From Antedon mediterranea (taxonomy: Eukaryota; Echinodermata; Crinoidea; Comatulida; Antedonidae): a stretch of DNA of 64,000 nt. The position numbers and the translations under genes are program-made. The notes below the pieces were generated by a model, which had not been told where the DNA came from, did no database searches, and was given only the letters and a program-made list of their open reading frames with translations. The stretch is from positions 4,035,001-4,099,000 of the forward strand of contig NC_092677.1 in the NCBI RefSeq assembly GCF_964355755.1, given 5' to 3'. Of this stretch, positions 33,047-46,600 are shown in pieces. Position 1 is the stretch's first letter. Each line of letters begins with the position of its first letter.

Positions 33047-34210
33047 ATGATGGAGGAAAAGACAGAAGAGATTTGCGTAAGCTCCCCAGGTAAAGCGATC
33101 TTGTTCGGGGAGCATGCTGTGGTGTATGACAAGCCAGCATTAGCAGCAAGTTTAGATATGTGTACATTTGTACGCGCTAAGATTAGCAAAGGCAACGATG
33201 TCCATCTTAAACTCGTAGATTTTAACAAGACATTCAAATGGCCAATCAAACAAATAACAGAGACGTTGTATCAACCCTCAGGAGGTGGTGATGTGAAGAA
33301 TGTACCAGATTTGTCGGTGGAAGACATCGAGTGTTTATGGTCAAAAGTTAAATCCTCGTTTCCATCTGATTATGATAATACAGCCGTATTAGTATTTCTT
33401 TATCTATATTCATCGATAGTGTGTTCAAATGAACCTCTCCCATTGGACGTTGAAGTTGCATCGTGTCTTCCTATTGGTGCAGGTCTTGGATCGTCTGCGT
33501 CGTATACAACGTGTCTTTCTGCAACTATGCTAACCGCCGTAAAAGCAATCAAAGAATTTAGTAATACCGATCTTGACCTGGTGAACCGATGGGCGTTTTC
33601 AGCCGAACGGATCCTACACGGGAACCCATCCGGCGTTGATAATTCAGTCAGTGTGTTTGGCGGGTTGATTAAATACCAATCTGGTGTAATAACTCGCGTA
33701 AAATGTCCAACTACTTTAGAAATTATTCTTATTAACACTAAAGTTCAACGAGAAACGAAAAAATTAGTTGAGAAAGTGCGAAAACGAAACATAGAATGGC
33801 CAAAGGTTATTCAACCTGTATTGGATGGTATTGGTGCTATTATTGAATCAGTGGAGAATATCTTTCAGGATGTTTCTCGCATTAATATCGATAAATTAAA
33901 TGAACTTGTCCATATAAACCAGGGACTGTTATGTGCACTCGGCGTATCGCATCCTAAACTCAATGAAATTTGTCAGCTAGCTGCTGAATGTGGTTTTAGT
34001 GCTAAACTCACAGGTGCTGGGGGTGGAGGAGGTGCTTTTTGCTTTGTACCCACTAGCTGTTCAAAGTCAGAAGATTTTATGAGCAAGTTAGAGGGTAGGG
34101 GATTTAGTTGCTGGAAAACAAAGGTTGGAGGACCAGGTGTTTTACTTCATCAAAACATTGATGAATTTAGAAAAACTAGAAATAACATACCAGAACATTT
34201 TGCCCAGTAA
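33047..34210 (+). CDS. MVK: Mevalonate kinase, intronless
   Basis: A single uninterrupted frame encodes 387 aa (human 396 aa, multi-exon). It phosphorylates mevalonate with ATP in the isoprenoid and sterol pathway, in the cytosol or peroxisome. GHMP-kinase motif 1 is SPGKAILFGEHAVVY (residues 13-27, with K16). Motif 2 is LPIGAGLGSSASYT (from 141). NPSGVDNS carries the probable catalytic Asp198. Motif 3 is LTGAGGGGGAFCF (about 321-333). Two adjacent ATGs begin the frame after an acceptor-like AG at 33031. The complete lack of introns is odd among the other genes here and suggests an old retrocopy or intron loss. No poly-A tract or frame damage is seen, so it looks functional. Confidence 0.95.
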   Translation: MMEEKTEEICVSSPGKAILFGEHAVVYDKPALAASLDMCTFVRAKISKGNDVHLKLVDFNKTFKWPIKQITETLYQPSGGGDVKNVPDLSVEDIECLWSKVKSSFPSDYDNTAVLVFLYLYSSIVCSNEPLPLDVEVASCLPIGAGLGSSASYTTCLSATMLTAVKAIKEFSNTDLDLVNRWAFSAERILHGNPSGVDNSVSVFGGLIKYQSGVITRVKCPTTLEIILINTKVQRETKKLVEKVRKRNIEWPKVIQPVLDGIGAIIESVENIFQDVSRINIDKLNELVHINQGLLCALGVSHPKLNEICQLAAECGFSAKLTGAGGGGGAFCFVPTSCSKSEDFMSKLEGRGFSCWKTKVGGPGVLLHQNIDEFRKTRNNIPEHFAQ

Positions 34211-34689
34211 CAAACCTGAATAAATCAATTAACAAATTTTCTGAACAAATTGTCCACTTTTCTTCCTATGCCTAAAAGAGCACCATTTACATATTCGTAA
34301 AATCTTGTACGTGTATGTAGATTAACAAAATTAACGTATAGATATAGTCTAAAGTAATTTTATTACCATCGGTATAAAAAAAACCATTATTTACATACAA
34401 TACTTTGACACAGGGATGTGGAAATATTCTTTTGGGGAATTAATTTGATTTAGACATAATTTCAATTGTATATCTAAGTTATAAGTGACTGTTTGGTGTG
34501 AAAAGTGATAGCTAAATGAAATATAAGATATAGTATTAGTGGTAGACCTCTCTTAAATTTCTAGGATTTTCTTCCTATTTGTGGTCGGTTATTTGTAAAC
34601 AATAGCGAGTTCAATAACAAAATGTAACTTTGCTGGGCAACGCTGTGTACTTCAGAAGTATCAAAATAAATTTGTCAATTTGTTTTTTC
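34211..34689. other. Convergent 3' ends of MVK (plus) and CPSF1 (minus)
   Basis: GAATAAATC about 10 nt after the MVK stop and AAAATAAATT near 34667 are possible polyadenylation signals for the plus strand. No coding content is present. The CPSF1 3'UTR must lie in the same 480 bp, so the transcripts may overlap. Confidence 0.5.
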
Positions 34690-37600
34690 TCAAAAATGTG
34701 TTGTTTGCCGTTCAACATCCATTATATCATCAAGAATCTGAAAAAAGAAAAAAAAAACCCAAATCATCAAAGACTGCTTGAAAACCTCTATTCTATAAAC
34801 TAATCAATATTTTCTTTAGCAAAAACAGCTGGTGGCCTTTTGTGTTTGTGGAAATAAAAAAAAAAAAACTCCTATCTTTTGCAAACGTTCTGAACGAGTT
34901 TTATTTACCTGGTCTACGGTTGTACCAATACGTCTTGCCAGCTCGTTTCGTTCAACGACGCTGAGGTAGTTGAAATGCCACAGTAAATCACCATCCACAA
35001 TATTCTTACTTGGGTTAATCAGCATTTTTTCATTGTACTTTATATGTCTGTAACAATACAACGTGCCATTGTAAACTCTATTTTTTCAATAGCATTATAT
35101 ATATATATATATATATTAGGCCTATATATTTTATTATTTAAAGATTTGGTGCAATGCTTATTCTATCAAACTTCACTGTATATGCCCTAACAACAGAATG
35201 ACCAAGGCCTCTAATAATAGGATGCCAAGTTCCGGAGATCAAAGGGTTTATCTGTGGCTGCGACATGATCAGTTCCACGCCCCTTAACAGACACTGCACG
35301 GCGGAGATTAGTACAGTACTGTATTTGTCGCAGCCAGCCAGACACAAGATCAAAGGACTGTTAATTTGGCACTTATGGGAGAAGCATGTTTTTGTTTGTT
35401 GCTAATAACTATCATAATCATTTATTTAGTATGGTTTTTCTTTTTGGAATTTCTATGTCCGGTTTACCTATATGCCTTTGGGTTCAGTCCAGCTACGTGG
35501 GGATAACTCGTCGTCAACACGTTCTGCAACATCAACATTCGGCGGTACGTTTTCTCAGATACAGGCACAAGAAAACCCATGGCTCCATCCAGTGTAGCTG
35601 TGAACAATATTACATTTCTATACATTAATATTTCAATAATAACTCTGAAGAAAATTTTATTAATTCTTATGGATGTTTTCACAGTATATGGATGTTTACC
35701 ACACATTACAATTTTTTACAATGTCACCCACATCTGTAATACAATAAAAATTATAAATATTCTTATAATAAGTTTAATGAAACGACCAATGATTTGCAGA
35801 AAAGGTACGGTATGAATTGCTTCCTTACCAAAATATGTTACATGTCTTCTCTCTGATGGGCCTGACATAAGTTTATCACTAGCTGGGTCCTGTCTCTTAC
35901 AGCGCACTCGAACAAAAGTGTTGACCCGACCTCCGATGTTGATGTCGCATCTGCGGAGAAGACGGGTGCCACCATAGCTCTCTGGTGCTACAGTGCAGAT
36001 AAATGTAATTATTAAAGCTTTAATGTATCTTAAATTACATTTGAAAAAGTGGAAAAGAGCGAATTCAGATTATCCTTGGGATTTGGTCTATTCTCAATCT
36101 TGGTTATTGCCTACAGAATCTCCTATGATATGTAAATACACCACTGTACTATATGTCCATGGTTTTGCCAAAAAAGGTCTTTAATTAGGAACACTTTCTG
36201 ATTACAAAGACTTAAGCCCTGTCTAAACTATCAAACTTTATATGATGTGGCCATATATGGACATGATGGTGTCATATCACTACCTTTTTTTAGTATATCA
36301 CTACCATATTTGGGCACATCACACTTTTTTGATAGTGTGGACAGAGCTTAAGAAGACAATACATACCTTCTGGTTGGTAATGATAGATAATGAGATTCTT
36401 GTCAGCATCAGAAACTACAAAGAGAAAATATTGTTACTTATACTGCAGTTACTGCAGTAATTAAATTTTGGTTACTGTGTTTATACAAACATTTAAAAAG
36501 CTTAATATATGAGCATGTAGATGTCCTACTAAATATGTAAGCTCTGTCTACACCAACTTTGTGACAAACAAATTTGCCCATATATGGACATGATGTCATA
36601 TCACTACCATATTTGGTAGTTTGATAGTGTAGACAGAGCTTAAGAGTTTAATATTTAGAAGTAAAATAAATGTAAGCTTACCTAGGAATGTTAATTGTTT
36701 ATCATCAATCATAAACTCGGCACTGTATATTCTTAAAGGTTTCGTGTCCTGAAAATGATTAAAATTAATAATATTGAAAAAATAACAAAATTGATAATTA
36801 ATCTTAATTAGTAACTGTGAAGTAGTTATTATTTAACAAGTTATAACAAAAATATGCATGTTATAATATTTATTAATTTATTTTGAATTTCATATGCATC
36901 CAACAGTGAGCCAAAACTCGCCAATTACAGGATGGATAAACTATTTTATAATTTATCGTGGTTATAAACTAAGTCTCGTTTGAGGCTTAGGGAGGGGAGT
37001 TGAAAGAGACGCGAGTTACAACCCTGGGACTAGGTCAGGATTGAACCCTGGACCTTTGAATTGGAAGGCAAGCACGATAACCACCAAGCTACAGCTCCAC
37101 TACATAAATGTCTACAACCTACCCTGCTAACAAGAGCAAGTGTTCTGTCTTCTTCTTGATACTGAAGGAGGAACAGACTATTTGTGATGTCAGCAATGAT
37201 GACAAAGTTCTTAATGCTAAGAGCCTTGTGTATGTATACCTGGGTGTCGATAAAGGCTAGGCCTATCAAGTCGTTATCTTTGAATGTCCATAGGTAAATC
37301 TATACAAGAACCAGAAAAAAACTTATATAAAGCTTAGTCTACACAAAATGTTATGCGACAAAAATGTGATGTGCCCATCTTAAACCTTCCAATGGATTGA
37401 TTTTAAATAAGAAAGTTGTCTGTGTGGGTCAAAAATTCTGCAATTTACAAGTAGTAATAATGTACTTTCTAGATTAAAGTTAGAATTTATTCATTCTTAC
37501 CTTCTGTCCAATGCAGGATAGGAGGAAGCCACAGACATCGCATATACAACTCACAGGACCTTTTTGCTCTTTCTCGTACAGTGTCTATGAATATAGATAA

Positions 37601-40600
37601 TATTAGTATTAATTTTTTTTTTTTACTTCTGACCAACTGACTGCCTTTTCAATTGATGTTGTGTTTGGGTAACAACGTTTTTTATGCCTAATATTAAGTA
37701 ATTAAATTTAAATTTTATTTAATTCTTTGCCATTTAAAAAATATTATAACCAAATCAAGTTGACTTTTATCTTACCTTTATTTTGTTTTTGGTGAGTGGT
37801 TGACCTGGTTCTGGTACAACTTCAATAATATCGTAAATAAATATCTGCAAAGTCGAAAACCATTTTGATTTTTAAATGCAACAGTAATGTAATATTTAAT
37901 CTGATAGATTCAACATTATATGTTTGTTAATGTTATTTGGTAAAAAAACAAAAAACAAAAATAGGCGGTTCTTCTTACCCTTCCTCTACATTGAATATCC
38001 TCATTGTAAACAAAAGTTGATGTCATGACGATGTAGTCTTTCTTTCCAGACACAGTTCCTTCGCAATTTAAGCTAACTGCTTTCAGGCAAGTCACATGCT
38101 CATACTCTTCCAATTGGATTCTTATTAAAATTATATTAAAAAAATTAAATATTGAAAAAAAAGTTACTTTCTGTAAATGTATGCAGTAAAATCCTATTAA
38201 AGTAACACCTCTATTAGGGGGACACATTCTGATGAAGAATTAGGGAGCATATATATTTTAACACTTCGCCAAGCCCTATTCAGAGGACACTTTTGTCATA
38301 ATACTTACTTTGTGTTTGGAATTGGTTCCCAGCTTAAAGGTGAAAACAACTGAATGGTGAAATAATCTTTTGTAGGGTAGACAAATCGATCATCTAAAAG
38401 AAAACATCACATATTAGGAATAAATAAAATTCATTTTAAACCTCATTTTTGATCAGATATTTTCCAGCATTGTTACTAACCTCTTTCTGCAACCACAACA
38501 TCCCGTTCATCATTTGTAATGACAACCATCTTGTCTGTGGTTTCAAGTGTACTGGTTACAACTGCATATGTCTATAAAAAAACAATAATTTATGAATATC
38601 ACACTACTACTGTACCATACACGCTAACGCTCTGTCTACACTATTAAACTTTATGTGACAGAAAACATACCTTGCTTTCGATGTGGTAGGCCAAGAAATT
38701 CGGTGTACACCTTAATGGTACCTTGCGCACAGGCCATGGCGCATCGTATGACAGATGAGACGGTAATACACATATCCTCAGGTCACCCTAGAAAAATTAG
38801 TCAATTATACATTTTACTAAGAGTGAGTGGCCGAGCGGTTTAGACAGTGGAACCGTAATCACGTAGCCATAACATCGGCAGGGGTTCGAGGCTCACTCAC
38901 TCCATGGTTCTGGTGGTAGAACGAGTCTTCTCGGATAAGGACTATAAACCGTAGGTCCAGTGTACACAACTTGCTCGTGTGCACTTTAAAGAACCTAGTA
39001 CATCTTTCGAGATGAGTAGGGGGTTACCCCGGTGTATTAGTACATCACAGCCACTGATCACCAACTGGGCCCTCTGGGAGATCAGTCTTTGACTGAAGAG
39101 GTTACCCAGTATAAAGATAAAACAAACAAAACAAACTTAAAAACAAACATTTTGATGTACATACTCTAAACATCTTAATTATTATGGTTCAAATTTTCAG
39201 AAAGTGAAATTTTTTTTTATACCTGTTTGTTAAAATACAAAAACCCCTTGGGGCAATTAATGTTATTGAAATCTGCGAAGCAAGTAACAGCGCCATCAAC
39301 AGGCATGGGATGCATTCGCAGTGATCCACGAGCCGTGACAAACAACCAGTATGGATAAGGTCCACAGATGAACACCTGTAAAAAACAAAATATTTAAATA
39401 AGCAAAATATTTAATACAGTAGTATAATTTTGAAAATTGTTAAATATTGTGGGTTATGATCAGGGACTGAACCTCAATGGAGATACACATTTTTATGTTA
39501 AATCTTTATGTTTATATTAAATAATATAAAAAATGTTAATGTTAATCTTAATTATTAGTTTCAATCAATACAAACTTACCCCCGAATAAGATGAAGAAGA
39601 AACCCCAGCAAATGTCCTCAACCTGTTGGCTCTTCTCTGTTTTACTACTGGTTCCTCCTCTTCTTGTGCCTTTTCTTTCTGTCTACTCTTTCTTGCCTTT
39701 TTCTCCTTCATCATCATTGAGTGAGGAATCTTCCAATTAAAAAGGTAATAAACTTTTAATATTATGTAAATATAATTACACACATATTCTTACATACAAT
39801 ATTGCATACTTGTATATCAATTCCATGGGTTTGAATACTCCTATCGCAGGAGAAATTTTTACTTCATGGTTTAAAAGGGTGTGTCCAGGGTCCAGAAAGT
39901 GGGCAAGAGAAATCTATGACCATTATCAGGTGACTAAAGATAGAACATAATAATACTTCTGAATTGAGGTGAAAAAAAACCCAATTTGTGATGAACTCTT
40001 ACCTTCTTAAACCTGACCTTTAACCTGTCTTGATCTGAATGTACAGCGTAAATGAAGGCTTCGTATATTATCAGATCATCATCAACAATTGCCTACAAAA
40101 CGAGCAGAATTTGTATTAAATTATTCATTTTAACAAAAATTGATGAACAAACTTCTGTGTGCGGATACAAAATAGAAGGTTAACACGGAACACAAAGCTC
40201 TGTCTACACTATCAAACTTTATGTGATGTGCTCATATATGGACTTGATGTCATATCACTACAATATTTATTTGGGCACATCACACTTTTCTTTTTTCAAA
40301 CTAGTTTGATAGTGTAGACCGAGCTTAAGACTTACAAACAAGTATGGCCGACTGTTACCCTTGCCTAGGCCAGTTATCATAATCTCTTTCACCACCGGTA
40401 ACATCTGATGTTGCTGCTGTTGTGTCTGCTCACTATAAAGTGGGTAAAACAAAACGCATCAATCATTGCTGAATACAAGCAAAGGAATATTCCACCTCAG
40501 AGTGGCTTTTAAAATGGGTTTACTACTTTTTTGGAGGGAGAGGGTTTCACAGAGTACAGTAGAACCTGTGTTTTACGTACCCTGATTTTACGTTCCCTCG

Positions 40601-43600
40601 ATTTTACGTACGCTTAAAATAACCGATGACGTCATCATTTTGTTACATTGCGGGCGCAATTTAACAACAACAAAGCACACAAAGCCACAATCATGGCTGT
40701 GTGAGGAATTCTGCTGTGTGTGGGGGACAAGCTACGCACGTGCATTCCCCCTAAAGCAGCGACTGTTTTTATTGATAGAAAACAATTATATTTTACACTT
40801 TATTTAAACATCGCACAGCCTGTATAACTGTACTTTTCTAGTTAGGCCTCACATCTTGCTAGCCCTGCTAGCCTAGCCTGAATAGCCTAGGCCTAGCTAA
40901 GCTAGTGACGCATACTGTACACAGTACTGAGTTCAGAAGTAGGCAAATACGGCTAGCTACGATCTCTACGTATTTGGGGTCAAGTTAAGGTCAACCTTGA
41001 TTTTACGAATCCCTTGTTTTACGTACGCCTTTCGGTCCCGTACCGTACGTAAAATGGAGGTTCTACTGTATAAGTTTTTGGGAGAGCATACCTTGTGATT
41101 GCCAATGGACTGTCCACGAGTACCTTTCCGGCCATCGGGAAATTCCGCACTACAAAAACACATTGAAATGAGGGTAGAGAGTATATCTAGAATAAGAGAA
41201 AAGAACTTTATAAAATATGATTGACATTTATTTGAGTAAAAACTATTTTTAATGCATTACATCATGTTACATGAATATTCATAAAGCTAAATTATTCGTC
41301 TTAATAGCCAATTAGATAGCAGAAAGAAATCATATATATATTGTATGTAGTGATTTTCATATTTTAACCTTCCTACCTCAAGTAAACCATTCTCCCTGCA
41401 AACAGCACACCAATAGCTTAGGTTAATAACCTCCTCCTTGACCTCTTCTGGTTTACTAAAAGTAATAGAAAACATATATACTTATGTACATGGGGTTAAA
41501 TTTATGAAACATGCTTAGTACAAAATTCATCTTTACGTTGTCTTAAGTTAATTATTTTTATTAAGTCAGTTTCCAAAATAACCTATTAACTTAAGAAAAT
41601 ATATTTACTTACAAAAATACTGTCAAAATACTATGCTATAGATCAAAATAACTGGTTTGATAAATAAGGTATCTTAACTACATTGACTTAAGCAAAAACA
41701 TTGATAAATTTGCCTAAATATATGAACAGAAAAAAATTCCCACTCTCTTAATAACAACAATAAAAAATACACAATATTACCTGCTTTCGGTCGTACTTGT
41801 CTCTTCAGTCGTAGGTTTAAACATAGTGGGTTCAGAATCACCATATAATAACTCATCTTCATCATCTACATTTCTATAATAAATAAATAAAATGTTTTTG
41901 ATTAAATGATTAAAAAATAATAGAGATCTGTGGTCATATTCATCAATCAAACTTAAGTGAGATATTTCCCTTAAGTATTTTACTTAAGTTAATAAATATT
42001 TAAGGATTCTTCTTAAGTGGATAGGAGAGTTTTTGGATTTTATGGTATATCCCTTAGCCTTAGCATTATTGTTGAATACAACATCTGAGGTATGTAAGTG
42101 TTTACCTAGACAGTTCAATAGATAGATGTCATGACTTGTTAATTTTTGGGAACAAGGAATTATAGTGTGGGTAGATAAAATAACCAAGGTCAAATATCTT
42201 GATATGAAAACATTTCAGAAATCTTGATAGCATTTTTGTAACGTATTATAAAACAATACCTTGTTTCAGAAACAGATATAGATTCGGATTTCTTCCTATC
42301 TTTTTTCACAGGAGTCTTCGCAACTTTACATTTGGTCGTAAACATACCGCCCTCATTGACATAAGCACTCAGAGCAAGAATCTTTGATGTCTGCAATATG
42401 TATGGAGGGAAAACAATTATTTTTAAGAATTGGTTGTTGAAAACTATGTTTGTTCTAGTGTGAGAAAATATGTATTGTTGATTTGGTTAGTGTGCTTTTG
42501 TGGGTTTTTAACTATCTATATCTTTATCTGTCTGTCTGTCCGTCCAATCATCCATCTTTCTATTTATCCTTAGTACCTATATATAATGCCCAAATATGGT
42601 AGTGATGTGCACAAATATAGCAGTGATATGACATCATCATGTCCATATATGGGCACATCACATTTTGTTGTCAGTTTGATAGTGTAGACAGAGCTTTAGG
42701 TTGTATGGACAATGTTAAAAAGGAGAGGCAAGGGTGTAAAAAGGAGTTACTTAAAAATCGTACTACTTGAGAAAAAGTGTTTTAACTTTTGTTAAATAGT
42801 TTTTAAAACTTACTAACCTGAGAAATCTCTGGTTTGAGTATACTCAATCGATGACCGGTACCATGAGAGTCCTCTTTCAGACTTAGTAGCACTATATGCC
42901 CACTCTCACTCATGATGACGACAAAAGGATCAGCCACTGAACACAGCATGATGGGAGAGCCGATGTCTAGTGGAATATGCTGCAGTTGATTGGCTACAAG
43001 AATCATAATATAATATAAACGTGCATACTATTCTGTTTTTTTTTCATAAAAAAAATAAACAAAAGATTGATTGATATATTGTTTTCTAGATTATGATATA
43101 AAGAAAAATTGCCTAAAATACCTCCTTCTAACAGCCTGACACCCATCTGTGAGACTTGCAAGATGTATTTATTGTTGCCTAGGTTACCAGCGTAAACAGT
43201 TGGCCCTTGTGTACTAAAACCACTTTGATCCAGCTCTGTAATTTCTTGTCCTGTTTGAAGAATCTAAAACAAAATGATGTCATCAAAATATTATTTAGAA
43301 TGTGATCAGTTGATTGTAGTCAACATAAAATAAAAAGGTATTAATTCTGATCCAATTTTGGGTCAAAGTAGATAACTGTTATGTGACATCAAAATGGCAT
43401 ATTCAACCAAAAATGTTTTAAGAATTATTTTTTCAGAGAGACAATACATCTTAAATATTCCAACTTTCTATACTAAGAAGATACAATACAATATCATTCT
43501 TAATACCTTCGCTATTGGTATATAAATAGTTGTTACCTACCATAGTAGAATCCAGCCTGCTGAGAATCAAGAACGAATGGCTTATTTCTGTACTTGTATT

Positions 43601-46600
43601 GGTCTTTGTTTCACCCTCTACACCTTCAGTTTCCTTAGAGCAAAATAATAAATGATCATTATCAAACTAGTTGGACAAAAAAGTGTTATATATAGAAATA
43701 GAAAGTGCTTGTTTAATGTTATATTTTGAAAGTTAAACAGAATACAATGTGTACCTTAATCGCTTCTTTCTGACCAATCACTGTCCACATATCCAAGCAA
43801 CCAGGAAGTTCAAAGGTTGTGACAACTTGTGGTCTTATAGTACGCTGAAATTTAAATGTACACAGTGTTACATACAAGAAAGTGTTATAAAACAAAGATG
43901 GTATAGTCATGTAGGGCTGATATAAAAGCATACAGCTTAAAGTTATTATAAACATTTTCTCATAACACCCACAGAAATATTAAAGTTTAGCATGAATGAT
44001 AAAAAATAACTCACCCTTAAAACAGATAGAGCTCCATTCTTACCATAGCCTGAACAAATCACCAATTCGATATCTGGGTCTGGGTTATTTTGAAACTAAG
44101 AAAACAGGGGGTATTACTATTATGAAGTATTATGAAGTATGATTATTATCTATTATTATACCTATTCAGAAAATAATTTATATATATATATAATTAATAA
44201 AAGGGAGACAGACAGATATACAATTCTTGCTAAGCATTCAATCGCTGTAACAGAATAACTGAAGAAGGTGTCCCCTTAATAGGTCCACTGAATAGGGGTT
44301 GGATGTATTTTTAAACATGTTGCTCCTTATCCTCATGGGAAAGTGTCCCCTTAATAGGGGTGTCCCCTGAATAGAGGAGGGATTCTACTGTAATACAATA
44401 AATTCTTACCTCCTCAGAAAGAAATGCTGGCTCACCCATAACCATACTTCCACATGGCCCTATATTAAGCAGACTGTCTGAAACCTAATGAATAATCATT
44501 ATCCATTACAATAATTATAAAAACCTAATCGGAATGTCATAATGATAAAAGCATGTTTGGAACCTAATGAATATCCATTACTCATTATAATAATAATAAT
44601 TATAAAAGCCTAAATGAGACGTTTTATCAACTCATCATAATAATAAAAGACTGTGTGGAATCTAATGAATATTCATAACTTATAAATATTTTATAAGCTT
44701 GATTGCAATGTAAGCAATGCTATGGTTTTACAGTAACGTATGGAGTGCTAAAAAGTAACAAACGGTAGCATACCTCAAATGTATAGCTTTTAACTTGCGT
44801 GCCAGTTTTCTGTGCTTGCTTGCCATACACTTCAAGTTCATCAGGATCTTCAAGTAGGTTCACGTCAGATGCTGAAGTGAAAAGAAAAAAAAATGTACTT
44901 ACCAAATAAGGAACAGTGAGGAGGAGGCGAGTCCCGTGTTCTCTGTTAGGAGCTCATTGTACTAAGCCTCGGCATTATGTGGTAGGGTGGCCAGTTCCCT
45001 TCCATGCCGCCTTTTTTCTCCCTAGTATTTTCAACCAGGTACTCATTTACAGCTGAGTGGACTGGGAGTTGTCGGGAATTGAACCCGGGTCTATCTGTAT
45101 GACAGTCAAGTGTCCTAACCACTCGGCTATCCAACTCCTAGGAACAGTACTTACCAAATAAGGAACAGTACTTACCAAATAAGGAACAGTACTTACCAAA
45201 TAAGGAACAGTACTTACCAAATAAGGAACAGTACTTACCAAATAAGGAACAGTACTTACCAAATAAGGAACAGTACTTACCAAATAAGGAACAGTACTTA
45301 CCAAATAAGGAACAGTACTTACCAAATAAGGAACAGTACTTACCAAATAAGGAACAGTACTTACCAAATAAGGAACAGTACTTACCAAATAAGGGACAGT
45401 ACTTACCAAATAAGGGACAGTACTTACCAAATAAGGAACAGTACTTACCAAATAAGGAACAGTACTTACCAAATAAGGAACAGTACTTACCAAATAAGGA
45501 ACAGTACTTACCAAATAAGGAACAGTACTTACCAAATAAGGAACAGTACTTACCAAATAAGGAACAGTACTTACCAAATAAGGAACAGTACTTACCAAAT
45601 AAGGAACAGTACTTACCAAATAAGGAACAGTACTTACCAAATAAGGAACAGTACTTACCAAATAAGGAACAGTACTTACCAAATAAGGAACAGTACTTAC
45701 CAAATAAGGAACAGTACTTACCAAATAAGGAACAGTACTTACCAAATAAGGAACAGTACTTACCAAATAAGGAACAGTACTTACCAAATAAGGGACATTA
45801 CTTACCAAATAAGGGACATTACTTACCAAATAAGGGACATTACTTACCAAATAAGGAACAGTACTTACCAAATAAGGAACAGTACTTACCAAATAAGGAA
45901 CAGTACTTACCAAATAAGGAACAGTACTTACCAAATAAGGGACAGTACTTACCAAATAAGGGACAGTACTTACCAAATAAGGGACAGTACTTACCAAATA
46001 AGGGACAGTACTTACCAAATAAGGGACAGTACTTACCAAATAAGGAACAGTACTTACCAAATAAGGAACAGTACTTACCAAATAAGGAACAGTACTTACC
46101 AAATAAGGAACAGTACTTACCAAATAAGGAACAGTACTTACCAAATAAGGAACAGTACTTACCAAATAAGGAACAGTACTTACCAAATAAGGAACAGTAC
46201 TTACCAAATAAGGAACAGTACTTACCAAATAAGGAACAGTACTTACCAAATAAGGAACAGTACTTACCAAATAAGGAACAGTACTTACCAAATAAAAAAC
46301 AGTACTTACCAAATAAAAAACAGTACTTACCAAATAAGGAAGAGTACTTACCAAATAAGGAACAGTACTTACCAAATAAGGAACAGTACTTACCAAATAA
46401 GGAACAGTACTTACCAAATAAGGAACAGTACTTACCAAATAAGGAACAGTACTTACCAAATAAGGAACAGTACTTACCAAATAAGGAACAGTACTTACCA
46501 AATAAGGAACAGTACTTACCAAATAAGGAACAGTACTTACCAAATAAGGAACAGTACTTACCAAATAAGGAACAGTACTTACCAAATAAGGAACAGTACT

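Noticed and set aside
33400-33738. 112-aa minus-strand ORF
   Set aside because: It is an antisense shadow of the MVK coding region.
33047-34210. Bacterial gene transfer as the source of intronless MVK
   Set aside because: The N-terminal and central motifs read like animal MVK, and base composition resembles the neighbours.
35611-35617. Acceptor at 35618-35619 for the CPSF1 ATLDG exon
   Set aside because: It breaks phase with the upstream exon. The acceptor at 35598-35599 gives HVTYF-ATLDG in frame and matches human CPSF1.
38821-38898. Functional tRNA gene
   Set aside because: Acceptor stem and A/B boxes fit, but the anticodon and D arms are poor and a SINE body follows directly.
45065-45138. 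Functional tRNA-Asp gene (minus strand)
   Set aside because: The 74-nt head has a good acceptor stem, but the anticodon arm does not pair well and it continues into a SINE body with a target-site duplication.
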